DNA of 64,000 nt, from contig MGTD01000047.1 in NCBI GenBank assembly GCA_001799285.1, positions 82,487-146,486 of the forward strand, written 5' to 3'. The DNA comes from Deltaproteobacteria bacterium RIFOXYD12_FULL_56_24 (lineage in GTDB: Bacteria > Desulfobacterota > Desulfobulbia > Desulfobulbales > Desulfurivibrionaceae). Position 1 is the stretch's first letter. The number at the start of each line of letters is the position of its first letter. A program made the translations under genes and the position numbers. Under the pieces are notes generated by a model that worked only from the letters and a program-made list of their open reading frames with translations, had not been told where the DNA came from and did no database searches. This document shows positions 27,515-36,029 of the stretch, one piece after another.

Positions 27515-27549
27515 ACAGCCCTTGCTTCTTGAAAAGAAGCAAGGGCTGT
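27515..27549 (-). terminator. Rho-independent terminator of rpmB
   Basis: Stem ACAGCCCTTGCTTCTT / AAGAAGCAAGGGCTGT with a short loop, one of the strongest hairpins in the window. On the minus strand it is followed by TTTTATTT, placing it 28 bases after the rpmB stop. Confidence 0.9.
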
Positions 27550-27577
27550 CAATAACAATAACAATCCTGGAAAATGT

Positions 27578-27772
27578 TCAGGCAGGTTTTGGCACTGAAC
27601 CGGAACGGATACAACGGGTACAAACACGAACATGTATGCCGTTGCCACCGGAAGTAGCCATTCTTACCCGCTGCAGATTCGGCAGCCAGCGCCTTCTGTT
27701 CTTATTATTGGCATGGCTCACATTGTTGCCGGTGGTAGGTCCCTTTCCACAAATCGCACATTTTTTTGACAT
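27578..27772 (-). CDS. rpmB: 50S ribosomal protein L28
   Basis: The 64-residue protein is a zinc-containing (C+) L28: [19 protein letters not shown] at the start and CTRCIRSG near the end supply the four Cys ligands, with the basic segment [15 protein letters not shown] between. L28 binds 23S rRNA in the large subunit. The ATG has AAAGGAG at a good distance. It is monocistronic, with its own promoter at 27874-27902 and terminator at 27515-27549. Confidence 0.97.
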   Translation of the reverse strand: MSKKCAICGKGPTTGNNVSHANNKNRRRWLPNLQRVRMATSGGNGIHVRVCTRCIRSGSVPKPA

Positions 27773-27873
27773 GACAAAACTCCTTTAACAACCCGCACCA
27801 GGGGGGCATCTTTTAAATCATTATCCGGAGACAGCCTGATTTTTCCCGGTCTGGCCCCTTGCAAAGAGGAAAA

Positions 27874-27902
27874 TATATACATCTTCTCCCTGCGCTTGAC
27901 AA
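27874..27902 (-). promoter_or_regulatory. Putative sigma-70 promoter of rpmB
   Basis: On the minus strand TTGTCA (complement of 27897-27902) and TATATA (27874-27879) have a 17-base spacer. The implied leader is about 95 bases. Confidence 0.5.
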
Positions 27903-28060
27903 GTATTTTGTTCCCTTTTCTTCTCCGGGCCGTAAAAATGCGATTAAGCAGAAAAAAGCCCGAACAAATTCGAGAAACAACTGTCTTGATCAAAACAGAC
28001 CCCGCTCGGTTAACGAAAAAACTCATCGCCACATCGGAATTTTTACCGTTCACCGGGCCG
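27903..28060. other. Intergenic, nothing recognised
   Basis: Between the rpmB promoter and the family A repeat I see no gene, only short frames without ribosome binding sites. Together with flanking elements this makes a 577-base gene-free stretch between rpmB and resB. Confidence 0.5.
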
Positions 28061-28195
28061 GTCGTCAAAGTACCAAAATCGCCGGACTGTAACCATTTAT
28101 CAGTGCCGCAGATTTGGACAAGCGGACCGGCGCTGCGTACTTTTGTACGTAAGCCGGGTTAATCGTCCGAAGATGTGGTGCTGCTGAACGGTTAC
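28061..28195. repeat. Dispersed palindromic repeat family A
   Basis: Starts GTCGTCAAAGTACCAAAATC and contains an inverted repeat from GTAACC at 28089 to GGTTAC at 28195, with centre GCGTACTTTTGTACGT. It is nearly identical over its whole length to the copy at 52359-52494; similarity extends about 15 bases further left (from 28046). It lies upstream of resB. Confidence 0.8.
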
Positions 28196-28349
28196 GAATT
28201 TTTTATTGACAGCCAAAGGCAAACACGGGTAGAGATCACAGACAATTATCTTGGCTGGAAGATATTGCCACCAAGACTAAACCGGCTGTTTTTCCTCCTA
28301 AAACATTAATCTTAAAACCGATGCAATTACTTCGGTTAACAAGGCTCAT

Positions 28350-29702
28350 ATGAAAAACACAGAAAGCACGGCGTGGCGTTTCTTCGCCTCCGTCAAGCTT
28401 GCCCTATTCACCCTGCTGATCCTGGCCACGACCTCAATCATCGGCACGCTTATCCCTCAGGGTAAACCGCCGGAATTCTACATCGAGGCCTTTGGCCCGC
28501 GCACGGCAATGATCTTCCAGATGCTTGACGTGCCGAACATGTACAGCTCATGGTGGTTTATCGCTCTTCTTCTTTTGTTCAGCAACAACCTTATCGTTTG
28601 CACCATCGATCGCTTGCCCAACGTCTGGCAGATGGTGGTGCTGAACAACCTGGACACCGACCCGGAACGGCTGGAAAAAATGCCGCACCGCCAAGTACTC
28701 CACGCCCGGGGTGATACCGCCGCCCTTGCGGAGATCGCCGGCGGGCTAATGGCAAAAAACGGCTGGAAGCCGCAGTCGGAGAACAACCCTGCAGGCTCAC
28801 TGCTCTTTTCCCAGAAAAACGCCTGGAGCCGCCTGGGCGTTTATGCGGTCCACCTGAGCATCCTCATCATTTTCGTCGGGGCCATCATCGGTCTGGCCTT
28901 GGGTTTTAAAGCCTTTGTCATGATCCCCGAGGGAGAGGCAACAGACACCGTCTATGAATCCGGCAGCAGCAAACCAATTCCTCTGGGCTTTACCGTGCAT
29001 TGCGACGAGTTCAACGTCTCCTATTACGATAACGGTTCCCCAAAGGAATACCTCTCGGTACTCACGGTAAAAGACCCCCCTTCGAACAAGACTTTTACCC
29101 GCACCATCGTGGTCAACGACCCTCTCAACTTCAAAGGGATCACCTTTTATCAATCCAGCTATGAGCCCATGCGGGGTTTTCACATCAGCATCACCAACAA
29201 AGCCGACAATACCCGACAGAATTTCAGGATTCCCTTTGGTGAAAAAATCCCCTGGCCCGGAACCGGGATTGAGTTTGGCGTCATCAATCAGCAGACACGC
29301 AGTCGCATGGGAGATGTAGCCAAGATTAAGGTCTGGTTTTCCGACGGACAGGGCGAACCAAGTATATTCTGGCTGGACAATAACGCAACCGAGACCATTA
29401 CAAGCCCGGCAGGATCATATGAATTTAAGGCTCGCCAGGTATATGCTACCGGCCTGCAGGTGGCAAAGGATCCCGGCGTCTGGACAGTATATGCAGGATG
29501 CACCCTCATGCTGATAGGCCTTTACGTCGCTTTCTTTCTTTCCCACCGGAGGGTTTGGGTATATATTTCCAAGGAAGAAAATACTGACCGCTGCCGAATC
29601 CTGATTTGCGGCACCAGCAACAAAAACAAGATTGCCTTTGAAAAAGAATTCGCCGCCCTTGTCGAGTGCTTGACACACGACTCCACGTTTCAAAACGCGT
29701 AA
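28350..29702 (+). CDS. resB: Cytochrome c biogenesis protein ResB
   Basis: ResB (Ccs1) works with CcsA in system II cytochrome c maturation, moving haem across the inner membrane and holding apocytochrome for ligation to CXXCH. The 450-residue protein has the typical N-terminal LASVKLALFTLL-like segment (FFASVKLALFTLLILATTS), further membrane helices near residues 70 and 170, a large periplasmic domain (about 200-380, with IVVNDPLNFKGITFYQSSYE, a family signature) and a last helix near 390 ending in the cytoplasm. AAGG precedes the ATG. Nine bases separate it from ccsA. The many multiheme cytochrome genes that follow are its substrates. Confidence 0.94.
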   Translation: MKNTESTAWRFFASVKLALFTLLILATTSIIGTLIPQGKPPEFYIEAFGPRTAMIFQMLDVPNMYSSWWFIALLLLFSNNLIVCTIDRLPNVWQMVVLNNLDTDPERLEKMPHRQVLHARGDTAALAEIAGGLMAKNGWKPQSENNPAGSLLFSQKNAWSRLGVYAVHLSILIIFVGAIIGLALGFKAFVMIPEGEATDTVYESGSSKPIPLGFTVHCDEFNVSYYDNGSPKEYLSVLTVKDPPSNKTFTRTIVVNDPLNFKGITFYQSSYEPMRGFHISITNKADNTRQNFRIPFGEKIPWPGTGIEFGVINQQTRSRMGDVAKIKVWFSDGQGEPSIFWLDNNATETITSPAGSYEFKARQVYATGLQVAKDPGVWTVYAGCTLMLIGLYVAFFLSHRRVWVYISKEENTDRCRILICGTSNKNKIAFEKEFAALVECLTHDSTFQNA

Positions 29703-29711
29703 GGATCTGCC

Positions 29712-30557
29712 ATGAATAGCTCTCAACTTCTGGGCATTACAACGTTTGCCTATCTTCTCTCAGCCATCCTCTACATCGCCATCTTTGTCTTTCGGGCAAA
29801 CCGACTCGGGCTGTTTGCCACCCTGACCACCGTTGGCGCCTTTCTGGTCAACACTGTCGGCATTGGCCTGCGCTGGCAGGAATCTTATCAGGCGGGAATC
29901 GGCTACGCTCCCCTTTCCAACATGTACGAATCCCTGGTGTTTTTTGCCTGGGCCATTGCTATTTTCTACCTCGGCCTTGAATGGAAATACAAAAACAGAA
30001 TTTTAGGCGCTTTTTCCATGCCCTTTGCCTATCTGAGCATGGCCTACGCCTCATTTTCCTCCCAGTTCGGCAAGGAAATAAAGCCGTTGGTTCCGGCCCT
30101 GCAAAGCAACTGGCTCATCGCCCATGTCATCACCTGTTTTGTCGGCTATGCTGCTTTCGCGGTGGCGTGCGGCCTGGGATTCATGTATCTGCTCAAGGAC
30201 AGGAAGACCAAGCAGGCATCCGGCTCCCTCATTGCCTCGCTGCCCGAGCTCAAGGTGATCGACGATATCATTCACAAGACCCTGGTTTTCGGATTTTTAT
30301 GGCTCACCGCCGGCATCATCACCGGGGCGGTCTGGGCCAACTCCGCATGGGGCACCTATTGGAGCTGGGATCCCAAGGAGACCTGGTCGCTGATCACCTG
30401 GTTTGTCTATGCGGCAACCCTGCATGCCAGATTTACCAGGGGATGGGGCGGACGGCGCATTGCCTGGCTCTCCATCATCGGCTTTTTTTCGGTAATCTTC
30501 ACCTACTATGGGGTTAATTTTCTGCTTTCCGGCCTGCACAGTTATGGCGGAGGTTGA
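29712..30557 (+). CDS. ccsA: Cytochrome c biogenesis protein CcsA (CcsB/ResC)
   Basis: Polytopic haem-handling partner of ResB. The 281-residue protein has about eight membrane helices and the tryptophan-rich WWD motif WGTYWSWDPKETWSLITW near residue 215, which binds haem on the periplasmic side, with His residues at HVITC, a helix-flanking TLHARF and LHSYGGG end. It lies nine bases after resB with AAGGATC before the ATG, so both are one transcript. Confidence 0.95.
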   Translation: MNSSQLLGITTFAYLLSAILYIAIFVFRANRLGLFATLTTVGAFLVNTVGIGLRWQESYQAGIGYAPLSNMYESLVFFAWAIAIFYLGLEWKYKNRILGAFSMPFAYLSMAYASFSSQFGKEIKPLVPALQSNWLIAHVITCFVGYAAFAVACGLGFMYLLKDRKTKQASGSLIASLPELKVIDDIIHKTLVFGFLWLTAGIITGAVWANSAWGTYWSWDPKETWSLITWFVYAATLHARFTRGWGGRRIAWLSIIGFFSVIFTYYGVNFLLSGLHSYGGG

Positions 30558-30629
30558 TCATTAAGCCACAGACGCAAGAGACAATGACAACGGGGCGGAA
30601 ACAAAAAATCCCCCCCATATTCTTCCAGC

Positions 30630-30658
30630 TTGACAAGGGTTGACAAGTTTGCTTATTA
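30630..30658 (+). promoter_or_regulatory. Putative promoter of the triheme cytochrome gene
   Basis: TTGACA at 30630-30635 and TTATTA at 30653-30658 with a 17-base spacer, about 73 bases before the start codon. A second TTGACA overlaps the spacer. Confidence 0.5.
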
Positions 30659-30731
30659 AGGTTGCGCTAGAAAGTTATTTGGGGGACATCACCCCTGTTT
30701 CACAAACCAACTGATTTAAGGGAGAAGAATC

Positions 30732-31037
30732 ATGAAGAAAACCGTTATCTGTTCCGCCGCTTTTGCACTTGTCTTCGGTTTTGCTGTTGCCAGCAATGCT
30801 CTTGCCGCCGCCGACAAGGGTCCGGCCGAGATCACCATGAAGACCGAAGCCGGCAAGAAGCCGGCATCATTTCCCCATGCCAAGCATCAGGCGAAAAATG
30901 AGTGTGATACCTGCCACAAGGACGCCAATTTCCCGGCGGACAAGAAGTGGAGCATGAAAAACGGTCACGCCCTCTGCCAGGGCTGCCATAAGGCAAAGGG
31001 CACCCCAACCACCTGCGTTACCTGCCATAAAAAATAA
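30732..31037 (+). CDS. Periplasmic triheme cytochrome c (c7/c3 type)
   Basis: The 101-residue precursor has a clear Sec signal (MKKTVICSAAFALVF... ending ASNALA), giving a mature protein of about 76 residues. Three CXXCH haem sites are present: CDTCH, CQGCH and CVTCH, plus FPHAKHQ, which can supply distal His ligands. Size and three haems fit the cytochrome c7 (PpcA-like) class of periplasmic electron carriers rather than four-haem c3. The ATG follows GGGAGAAG. It has its own promoter and a strong terminator, consistent with abundant expression. It is a natural acceptor for the quinol-oxidising cytochromes encoded nearby. Confidence 0.93.
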   Translation: MKKTVICSAAFALVFGFAVASNALAAADKGPAEITMKTEAGKKPASFPHAKHQAKNECDTCHKDANFPADKKWSMKNGHALCQGCHKAKGTPTTCVTCHKK

Positions 31038-31057
31038 GCTGTCTGATTCCAGTCACC

Positions 31058-31098
31058 CCAAAAAGCCTGCCCCCCTAATGGGGGACAGGCTTTTTTAT
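31058..31098 (+). terminator. Rho-independent terminator after triheme cytochrome
   Basis: AAAAAGCCTG-CCCCC and GGGGG-A-CAGGCTTTTTT form a stem with one bulge followed by a T run. It also faces the 3' end of the converging NrfD gene. Confidence 0.88.
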
Positions 31099-31124
31099 TT
31101 CTTCCACCCTACCGCTATAAGAAT

Positions 31125-32378
31125 TCAACCTTCTCTTTGCCCTCCAAGAGAAGGCGTAAATTTATTAATAAAATAGAAAAGAATATAAGGCGTACTGAGA
31201 ACCAGCAAAACCCCTCCAAGACCCTCTTTGAAAGTCTCCAAACTATGAGGGATAATAGGCAAATGGTAATGCATGAACCCAGAGAACGACAGGGAAAATG
31301 CCTGCCCGCCGATGACCACGTTCCAACGCATCATAAAGACCCCGAAGAGAATCAGCACCGTGGCCAAAGTCACGCGCCGCAGAGTTCTGCCCGGCAGCAC
31401 CAGAATGATGAAGGGGACAAGATTACCCAGACCGTACTGCAGGATAAAAATGTTGACAAAGTCCTTGCCATACATGACTGAGCGCAGGATATCCCACGAT
31501 TTCATCGCCGTGTAGCCGCGAAAGATCAGATCAAGAATTTCCAGGGAAATAGCCGCCACCAAAAAGGACATTAGATAACGACTTGACTTGGAGATAACCT
31601 CCATCTCAGCGCCCCTGATCACCTGGACGCTTTCATCTCCCATACCCTTGGCCATAACGGCCTTGAGCTTCTTGTACTCCATAATAATGATATAAGTAAG
31701 CATACAGAGGGCTATACCGGAGACCACGGCGCTCATGATGAAGATCACCGGCATCAAAGGGCTCATCCACAGGGCGTTGGCCTTGACCGACCCGAAAATG
31801 AAACCAGCATAGCCGTGCAGAAAACAAGCCACCGGTATGCCTATGCCGGCCAAAATACGTACCGCCTTCTTGTCCTTTGCCAAAAATTCCGGCTCGATGT
31901 CCATGGCACCCAAAGTAAGGATCTGAAAAATATTTCTTTTCATCCGAAGACCAAACCCCTTTTCTCCGGCAAGCTCCTTCACCTGCTCAACAAAATGACG
32001 GCGATAGACAAACCAGACTTCGCTGATGACGATCAGGGCATAGGTAAGGAACACTATACCAAAAGCGCTGATGGCGGAGGTGAAATGCGGGGTCATAAGC
32101 GGATGCATGGCACGCAGCGGCTGCTGCAGGTGCAACAGAAGCGGCATGGCAGCCACCGGCAATAGAGCCAGAGAGAAGACCAGGGAAAAACGGGCGATCT
32201 CTTTCAAGTCCTTTTGATCAAAGACATGATATAAGGAAGAAAGCACAAAGGCTCCGGCTACCAGTCCGGTCATGTAAGGATACATGACAATCTGGATGCT
32301 CCAGTAGATAAACTCGTTGGGATAGGTGAACAGATCCTTGCTGGTCCATTCAAGACCGTGAACTATGATATCATTCAT
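31125..32378 (-). CDS. NrfD/PsrC-family quinone-interacting membrane subunit
   Basis: The 417-residue protein is polytopic with about ten membrane helices and belongs to the NrfD family, which exchanges electrons between menaquinone and an extracytoplasmic iron-sulfur subunit without binding haem. Typical segments are FIYWSIQIVMYPYMTGLVAG, LLHLQQPLRAMHPLMTPHF and RWNVVIGGQAFSLSFSGF. It ends the operon tetraheme cytochrome, ferredoxin, NrfD, with four bases after the ferredoxin stop. The order matches DsrJ-DsrO-DsrP, but DsrM and DsrK are absent and the cytochrome has four haems. Confidence 0.9.
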   Translation of the reverse strand: MNDIIVHGLEWTSKDLFTYPNEFIYWSIQIVMYPYMTGLVAGAFVLSSLYHVFDQKDLKEIARFSLVFSLALLPVAAMPLLLHLQQPLRAMHPLMTPHFTSAISAFGIVFLTYALIVISEVWFVYRRHFVEQVKELAGEKGFGLRMKRNIFQILTLGAMDIEPEFLAKDKKAVRILAGIGIPVACFLHGYAGFIFGSVKANALWMSPLMPVIFIMSAVVSGIALCMLTYIIIMEYKKLKAVMAKGMGDESVQVIRGAEMEVISKSSRYLMSFLVAAISLEILDLIFRGYTAMKSWDILRSVMYGKDFVNIFILQYGLGNLVPFIILVLPGRTLRRVTLATVLILFGVFMMRWNVVIGGQAFSLSFSGFMHYHLPIIPHSLETFKEGLGGVLLVLSTPYILFYFINKFTPSLGGQREG

Positions 32379-32382
32379 TTTC

Positions 32383-33153
32383 TCACCTCACTCTCTCGTC
32401 CAAACCAAGATAAAAGACATGCGGTTTAGTACCGTATTCGTCTTTCAGAACCCCTACCCTTTCAGACATGATAATTTTAGTCACCGGATCATCCGGGTCC
32501 TTGATGTTGCCCATCTGCCTGACTCCGAAGGGACAAGCCTGCACACAGGCAGCCTGCATGCCCTTGCTGATCCGGTGGTAGCAGAAGGTACATTTCTCGG
32601 CCACCTTGTGGACCGGATGAAAAAATCTTACCCCGTAAGGACAAGCCATGATGCAATAACCGCAGCCGATGCACCAGGTTCTGTCCACTAAAACGGCGCC
32701 GTCCGGCGCCTGGTAGGTTGCCCCCACCGGACACACCTGCACGCAGGCGGGGGTGGCGCAATGATTGCACAGTTTGGGAACAAAAAAAGCCTTGGTGATC
32801 TCTTTTTCGTCAATCTTTTCGCCAAGCATCTCAGGTGAGGTAAAACCGTCCCTGGCTCCGTTGGGAGAGTCGATGCGGGTCTTGCCGTCCCTGGTGACCA
32901 CATATCTTTCCACCCAAGTTCTGGTTACCGGAGTATCATAAGGGATCTCGTTTTCATTTTTACAGGCCTTGACACAGAGGCCGCAGCCCACGCATTTTCT
33001 GGTATCCACCAGAAAAGCCCACCTGAGGTTACTTTCCTTAAGCGCTGCCGCAGCCTCACCGGGAGAAAGAATTTTGAAGGCCGTCAGGGGCAAGGTGACT
33101 GCCAGCGCCCCGTAAATACTCTTTTGCAGGAAATTTCGACGGGAACATTTCAT
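32383..33153 (-). CDS. Tat-exported four-cluster ferredoxin (NrfC/DsrO-like)
   Basis: The 256-residue protein begins CSRRNFLQKSIYGALAVTL, a twin-arginine signal, so it is folded before export. It carries four Cys groups for [4Fe-4S] clusters: CVGCGLCVKACK, CNHCATPACVQVCP, CIGCGYCIMACP and CTFCYHR...CVQACP. Such proteins pass electrons between an NrfD membrane subunit and a periplasmic partner. The start lies three bases after the tetraheme cytochrome stop. Probable partners are the two flanking gene products. Confidence 0.93.
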   Translation of the reverse strand: MKCSRRNFLQKSIYGALAVTLPLTAFKILSPGEAAAALKESNLRWAFLVDTRKCVGCGLCVKACKNENEIPYDTPVTRTWVERYVVTRDGKTRIDSPNGARDGFTSPEMLGEKIDEKEITKAFFVPKLCNHCATPACVQVCPVGATYQAPDGAVLVDRTWCIGCGYCIMACPYGVRFFHPVHKVAEKCTFCYHRISKGMQAACVQACPFGVRQMGNIKDPDDPVTKIIMSERVGVLKDEYGTKPHVFYLGLDERVR

Positions 33154-33156
33154 GGT

Positions 33157-33624
33157 TCAAACCTCCAAATCCGGGTTATGAGGCTGGTGACAATCAACAC
33201 AGACCGAATCAGGATTGTGTTTCTGTGGATCAATACCGGGCAGTTTGGAACGCAGGGCATCAGGATAGTTAAGCCTGGCGTGACAGCGAAGACAGAGCTC
33301 GCGCGAGCGGTCTATTACCAGCTTGGTCGGATTTTCAGGGTGATCGCCTGCCGGGCCGTGGCAGTTCTCGCACTGGATTATGCGATGTTTGAACAGCTCG
33401 TTTTTCTTAAAATTCTCTTCGTGGCAATCCTTGCAGTACTCGCGACCGTTATATTTGACTTTGATCGATTTCCAGTCGTCAAGGTTTGCCTTACGGTAGA
33501 AACCGAAGGTATAGTTTTGTCCGTTAATCCCGAAATCTTTAGGGACGTAAATCTTTCTGGCAACTAGAATGACGAGTACCAGAAGGATCGCCACCCATAA
33601 TGGCCGCAATACATGATTTTTCAT
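33157..33624 (-). CDS. Membrane-anchored tetraheme cytochrome c
   Basis: The 155-residue protein has an N-terminal uncleaved-looking helix (LWVAILLVLVILVARKIYV) and four CXXCH sites: CKDCH, CENCH, CLRCH and CVDCH, with spare His residues for axial ligation. It is the first gene of the tetraheme/ferredoxin/NrfD operon and would be the periplasmic electron port of that complex. DsrJ proteins carry three haems, so this is a different subunit type. The ATG has a GGGGG run upstream and directly follows the stop of a small upstream frame. Confidence 0.92.
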   Translation of the reverse strand: MKNHVLRPLWVAILLVLVILVARKIYVPKDFGINGQNYTFGFYRKANLDDWKSIKVKYNGREYCKDCHEENFKKNELFKHRIIQCENCHGPAGDHPENPTKLVIDRSRELCLRCHARLNYPDALRSKLPGIDPQKHNPDSVCVDCHQPHNPDLEV

Positions 33625-33822
33625 TCATACCCCCCGCGTCTTTGTGTCCTGTTCATCTTCTTCATTAAAGGCGGACCAGATAGATAGAGGCTTCCAGGCC
33701 CTGCCCTGATCGACAACTTGCCTCTCAACAAAATCTCCACCTGCATCATGGGCAGCAAAAAAGAGGATAAACAGATTGACACATAATTTTACTCTTGATA
33801 GATTTATACCACAAAGTGACAC
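33625..33822 (-). CDS. Possible 65-residue ORF ahead of the tetraheme gene
   Basis: A GTG-started frame ends with TGA exactly abutting the tetraheme cytochrome ATG. It has one short hydrophobic stretch (LCVNLFILFFAA) and an acidic tail. No ribosome binding site is seen and no family is recognised, so it may be only the leader of the operon. Confidence 0.25.
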   Translation of the reverse strand: MSLCGINLSRVKLCVNLFILFFAAHDAGGDFVERQVVDQGRAWKPLSIWSAFNEEDEQDTKTRGV

Positions 33823-33878
33823 ATGCTTGCTTACAAGTACTTATGTTTCTTCACGAATGCAAGAAATTATTCCGATAT

Positions 33879-33908
33879 TTTTTGCCTGAAAGCGCCATAA
33901 GGCAAAAA
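33879..33908. terminator. Hairpin between the tetraheme operon and DUF2339-like gene
   Basis: TTTTTGCCT at 33879-33887 pairs with AGGCAAAAA at 33900-33908. It lies just before the plus-strand gene start and far upstream of the minus-strand operon, so it is more likely a leader hairpin than a gene terminator. Confidence 0.35.
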
Positions 33909-33934
33909 TAATTATCCACGCCGGGGAGCAGGGC

Positions 33935-35761
33935 ATGACGAAAAATGAGGGGCAAAACGCCGATCATAATCTCAACCTGGAAATCACCAGGCTCGGAGCC
34001 AGAATGGACGATCTGGCAAAAAGGCTGGCCACTCTGGAGGCTGCGGCAAGATTGCCGGGCGTACATGACAGCGGGGTGAACGCCTTGCCTGCCACCGAGG
34101 TTCAGACTCTACTGCCAAGCGAAGAAGGGCTCTGGGCCTGGCTGGGGAAAAACGCTGTTCTTCCCCGCATGGCCGCTATCTGTTTCATGCTGGTGGTGGC
34201 CTTGCTGCTGAGGACTGTCACGGATACTGGTTTGGTAGGCCCGAATCTGGGCACGGTCCTTGGCTTGAGCTATGTAGCGATTCTTCTCTGCTGCGGCTGG
34301 TGGCAATATGCCTCGTCTCGCAGTCTTGCTCCGGTCTTCAGCGTCTGCGGCCTGCTGCTCCTTTTTTCCCTAATCGCCGAAAGCCGCTTTCATTTCAGCG
34401 TCCTGCCGATCTGGCTGGGCTCAAGCTTGCTCATCGCCGCATCCGCCGCAGCGATTTCTGTTTCGATACGCTACCGGGCGGTGGTACTCCTCTGGCTGGC
34501 GGTTATGGGCGCGGTTCTGGTCATTTTTATCCTGGATTTCCCAAATATCGCCTTTCCAGCCGCGGCGATAATTCTTCTGATAGGCGCCATTGCCGCCATC
34601 AGAGCTGCCGACCGTGCTCTCAGCAAAAGCCTGCGCTGGCCGGTGTTATTCACGATATTTTTTCTTTTTTCCATCTGGGGATTCAAACTCAATCACGCCC
34701 TCAAGAATACCGAGGCCGGCAACGTTGTTGCATCCCTCCCCCCGGCGGTTTTCGCCTATTGGTTTCTGCCGCTGTTGCTCTGTTTTGCCTTTCTTTTCGC
34801 AGGAATCGCCAGCCACAGAATTATCAAAAATACCTCTCTGAACGCCTTCGACCACATTTTGCCGCTGGCCGGAGCCTTGCTCTTTCTTCTAGGCGGGAAT
34901 GTGGTGCTTGTGACCTGGTGGGAGCAACCTGTTTTCATGGGAGTCACCGCTTTGGTCTCCGCTTCTCTCTTCCTTGGCGTCATCTGGCATAAAAGGAAAA
35001 AACAGGGACCGGAAAAAGGCTTGAGCGGGCTTGTTTCCTTAGCTGTGGCGGCAGCGCTGTTGTTCTTCTTTGCCGTTCCCCTGCTGGTCGGCGGCCTTCC
35101 CAAGGCGCAGATCTTTCTGCCGCTGATCTTTATCGCCTTCCTGGCCTTAGGCCAACGTCTTGGTATCGGCAACATGAGACTACTTGCCGTCTTTCTCGCC
35201 TTTCCCCCCATGCTGACTGGCGTTTATACGGGAGCATCGGCCATCGGTCCACTCAACTGGCTTGCCGCCCTGAGCGCAAGCTTCGCCGGTCTGGGCGCCT
35301 ATTTCTGGTGTCGTCAAACGCCCCCGCCCCGAAACGGCTTTTTCCTCCATCTCGACCCCGCTGATTATGCGGCTTCTACCTTTCTGGCCTTCGGCCTCCT
35401 GTCCCTCTATTTTTTCGCTTCACTCGCACTAACCAGCCTCTCCGCCCGCTTTGGCTTTGAACCGTCGAGCCTTGCCTGCAGCAAGTCCATCCTTATCAAT
35501 CTCGGCGCGGCAATCCTTATTGTCTGGGGGGCCATGATCCGCAAATCAAAAGAGATAGCGGCAACCGGCATCATTGTTGCCTTTATCGGCGGCGGCAAGG
35601 TTTTCTTTTCCGACCTGTTGCATACCCAAGGCCTGCCCCTTATTCTAAGTGTTTCCTCCTTTGGCGCCCTGACCGCTTTATGTTCGCTGGTCTTGAGCAA
35701 CTGGCAAAAAATGGATGGTAGCAGCGATAAACCGGTCGAATCATCCCCACCGTTCTTTTGA
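33935..35761 (+). CDS. Large polytopic membrane protein, DUF2339-like
   Basis: The 608-residue protein has a short N-terminal coiled coil (LEITRLGARMDDLAKRLATLE, then AA) followed by a Pro/Ala linker and about 16-18 hydrophobic segments from residue 75 onward. An N-terminal coil followed by many membrane helices and the phrase WLGKNAVLPRMAAICFML resemble DUF2339 proteins (usually WIGKNWLLRIGVVLLLLG), whose function is unknown. GGGGAG precedes the ATG. It stands alone between the tetraheme operon and the ImcH-like gene. Similarity is by pattern, so the family name is tentative. Confidence 0.7.
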   Translation: MTKNEGQNADHNLNLEITRLGARMDDLAKRLATLEAAARLPGVHDSGVNALPATEVQTLLPSEEGLWAWLGKNAVLPRMAAICFMLVVALLLRTVTDTGLVGPNLGTVLGLSYVAILLCCGWWQYASSRSLAPVFSVCGLLLLFSLIAESRFHFSVLPIWLGSSLLIAASAAAISVSIRYRAVVLLWLAVMGAVLVIFILDFPNIAFPAAAIILLIGAIAAIRAADRALSKSLRWPVLFTIFFLFSIWGFKLNHALKNTEAGNVVASLPPAVFAYWFLPLLLCFAFLFAGIASHRIIKNTSLNAFDHILPLAGALLFLLGGNVVLVTWWEQPVFMGVTALVSASLFLGVIWHKRKKQGPEKGLSGLVSLAVAAALLFFFAVPLLVGGLPKAQIFLPLIFIAFLALGQRLGIGNMRLLAVFLAFPPMLTGVYTGASAIGPLNWLAALSASFAGLGAYFWCRQTPPPRNGFFLHLDPADYAASTFLAFGLLSLYFFASLALTSLSARFGFEPSSLACSKSILINLGAAILIVWGAMIRKSKEIAATGIIVAFIGGGKVFFSDLLHTQGLPLILSVSSFGALTALCSLVLSNWQKMDGSSDKPVESSPPFF

Positions 35762-36029
35762 TTTTTTCCTTCACCACGGCCTGAAAAGGATAAATGCACC
35801 ACCCCAGTCAATCCCCAACATTTTTCCATGACGGCAGACAAATGCAACTGCCACATGTCGTATTATCACGACATTACCTGTCTATAAATTTATTGCAAAG
35901 GCTGCCGATTGCCGCTAAGAAGGCATATTCAAAAAATTGTTTACTGCATTATGCCATCCTCGGCTCATGCTGGCGGTGGGAACTATCTTCAAATCGTCTC
36001 AAAGTTATAAAGGATAAGGAGAAAATGTA

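Noticed and set aside
31125..33624. Calling the operon dsrJOP
   Set aside because: DsrM and DsrK are missing, the cytochrome has four CXXCH sites rather than three, and no other dsr gene is in the window.
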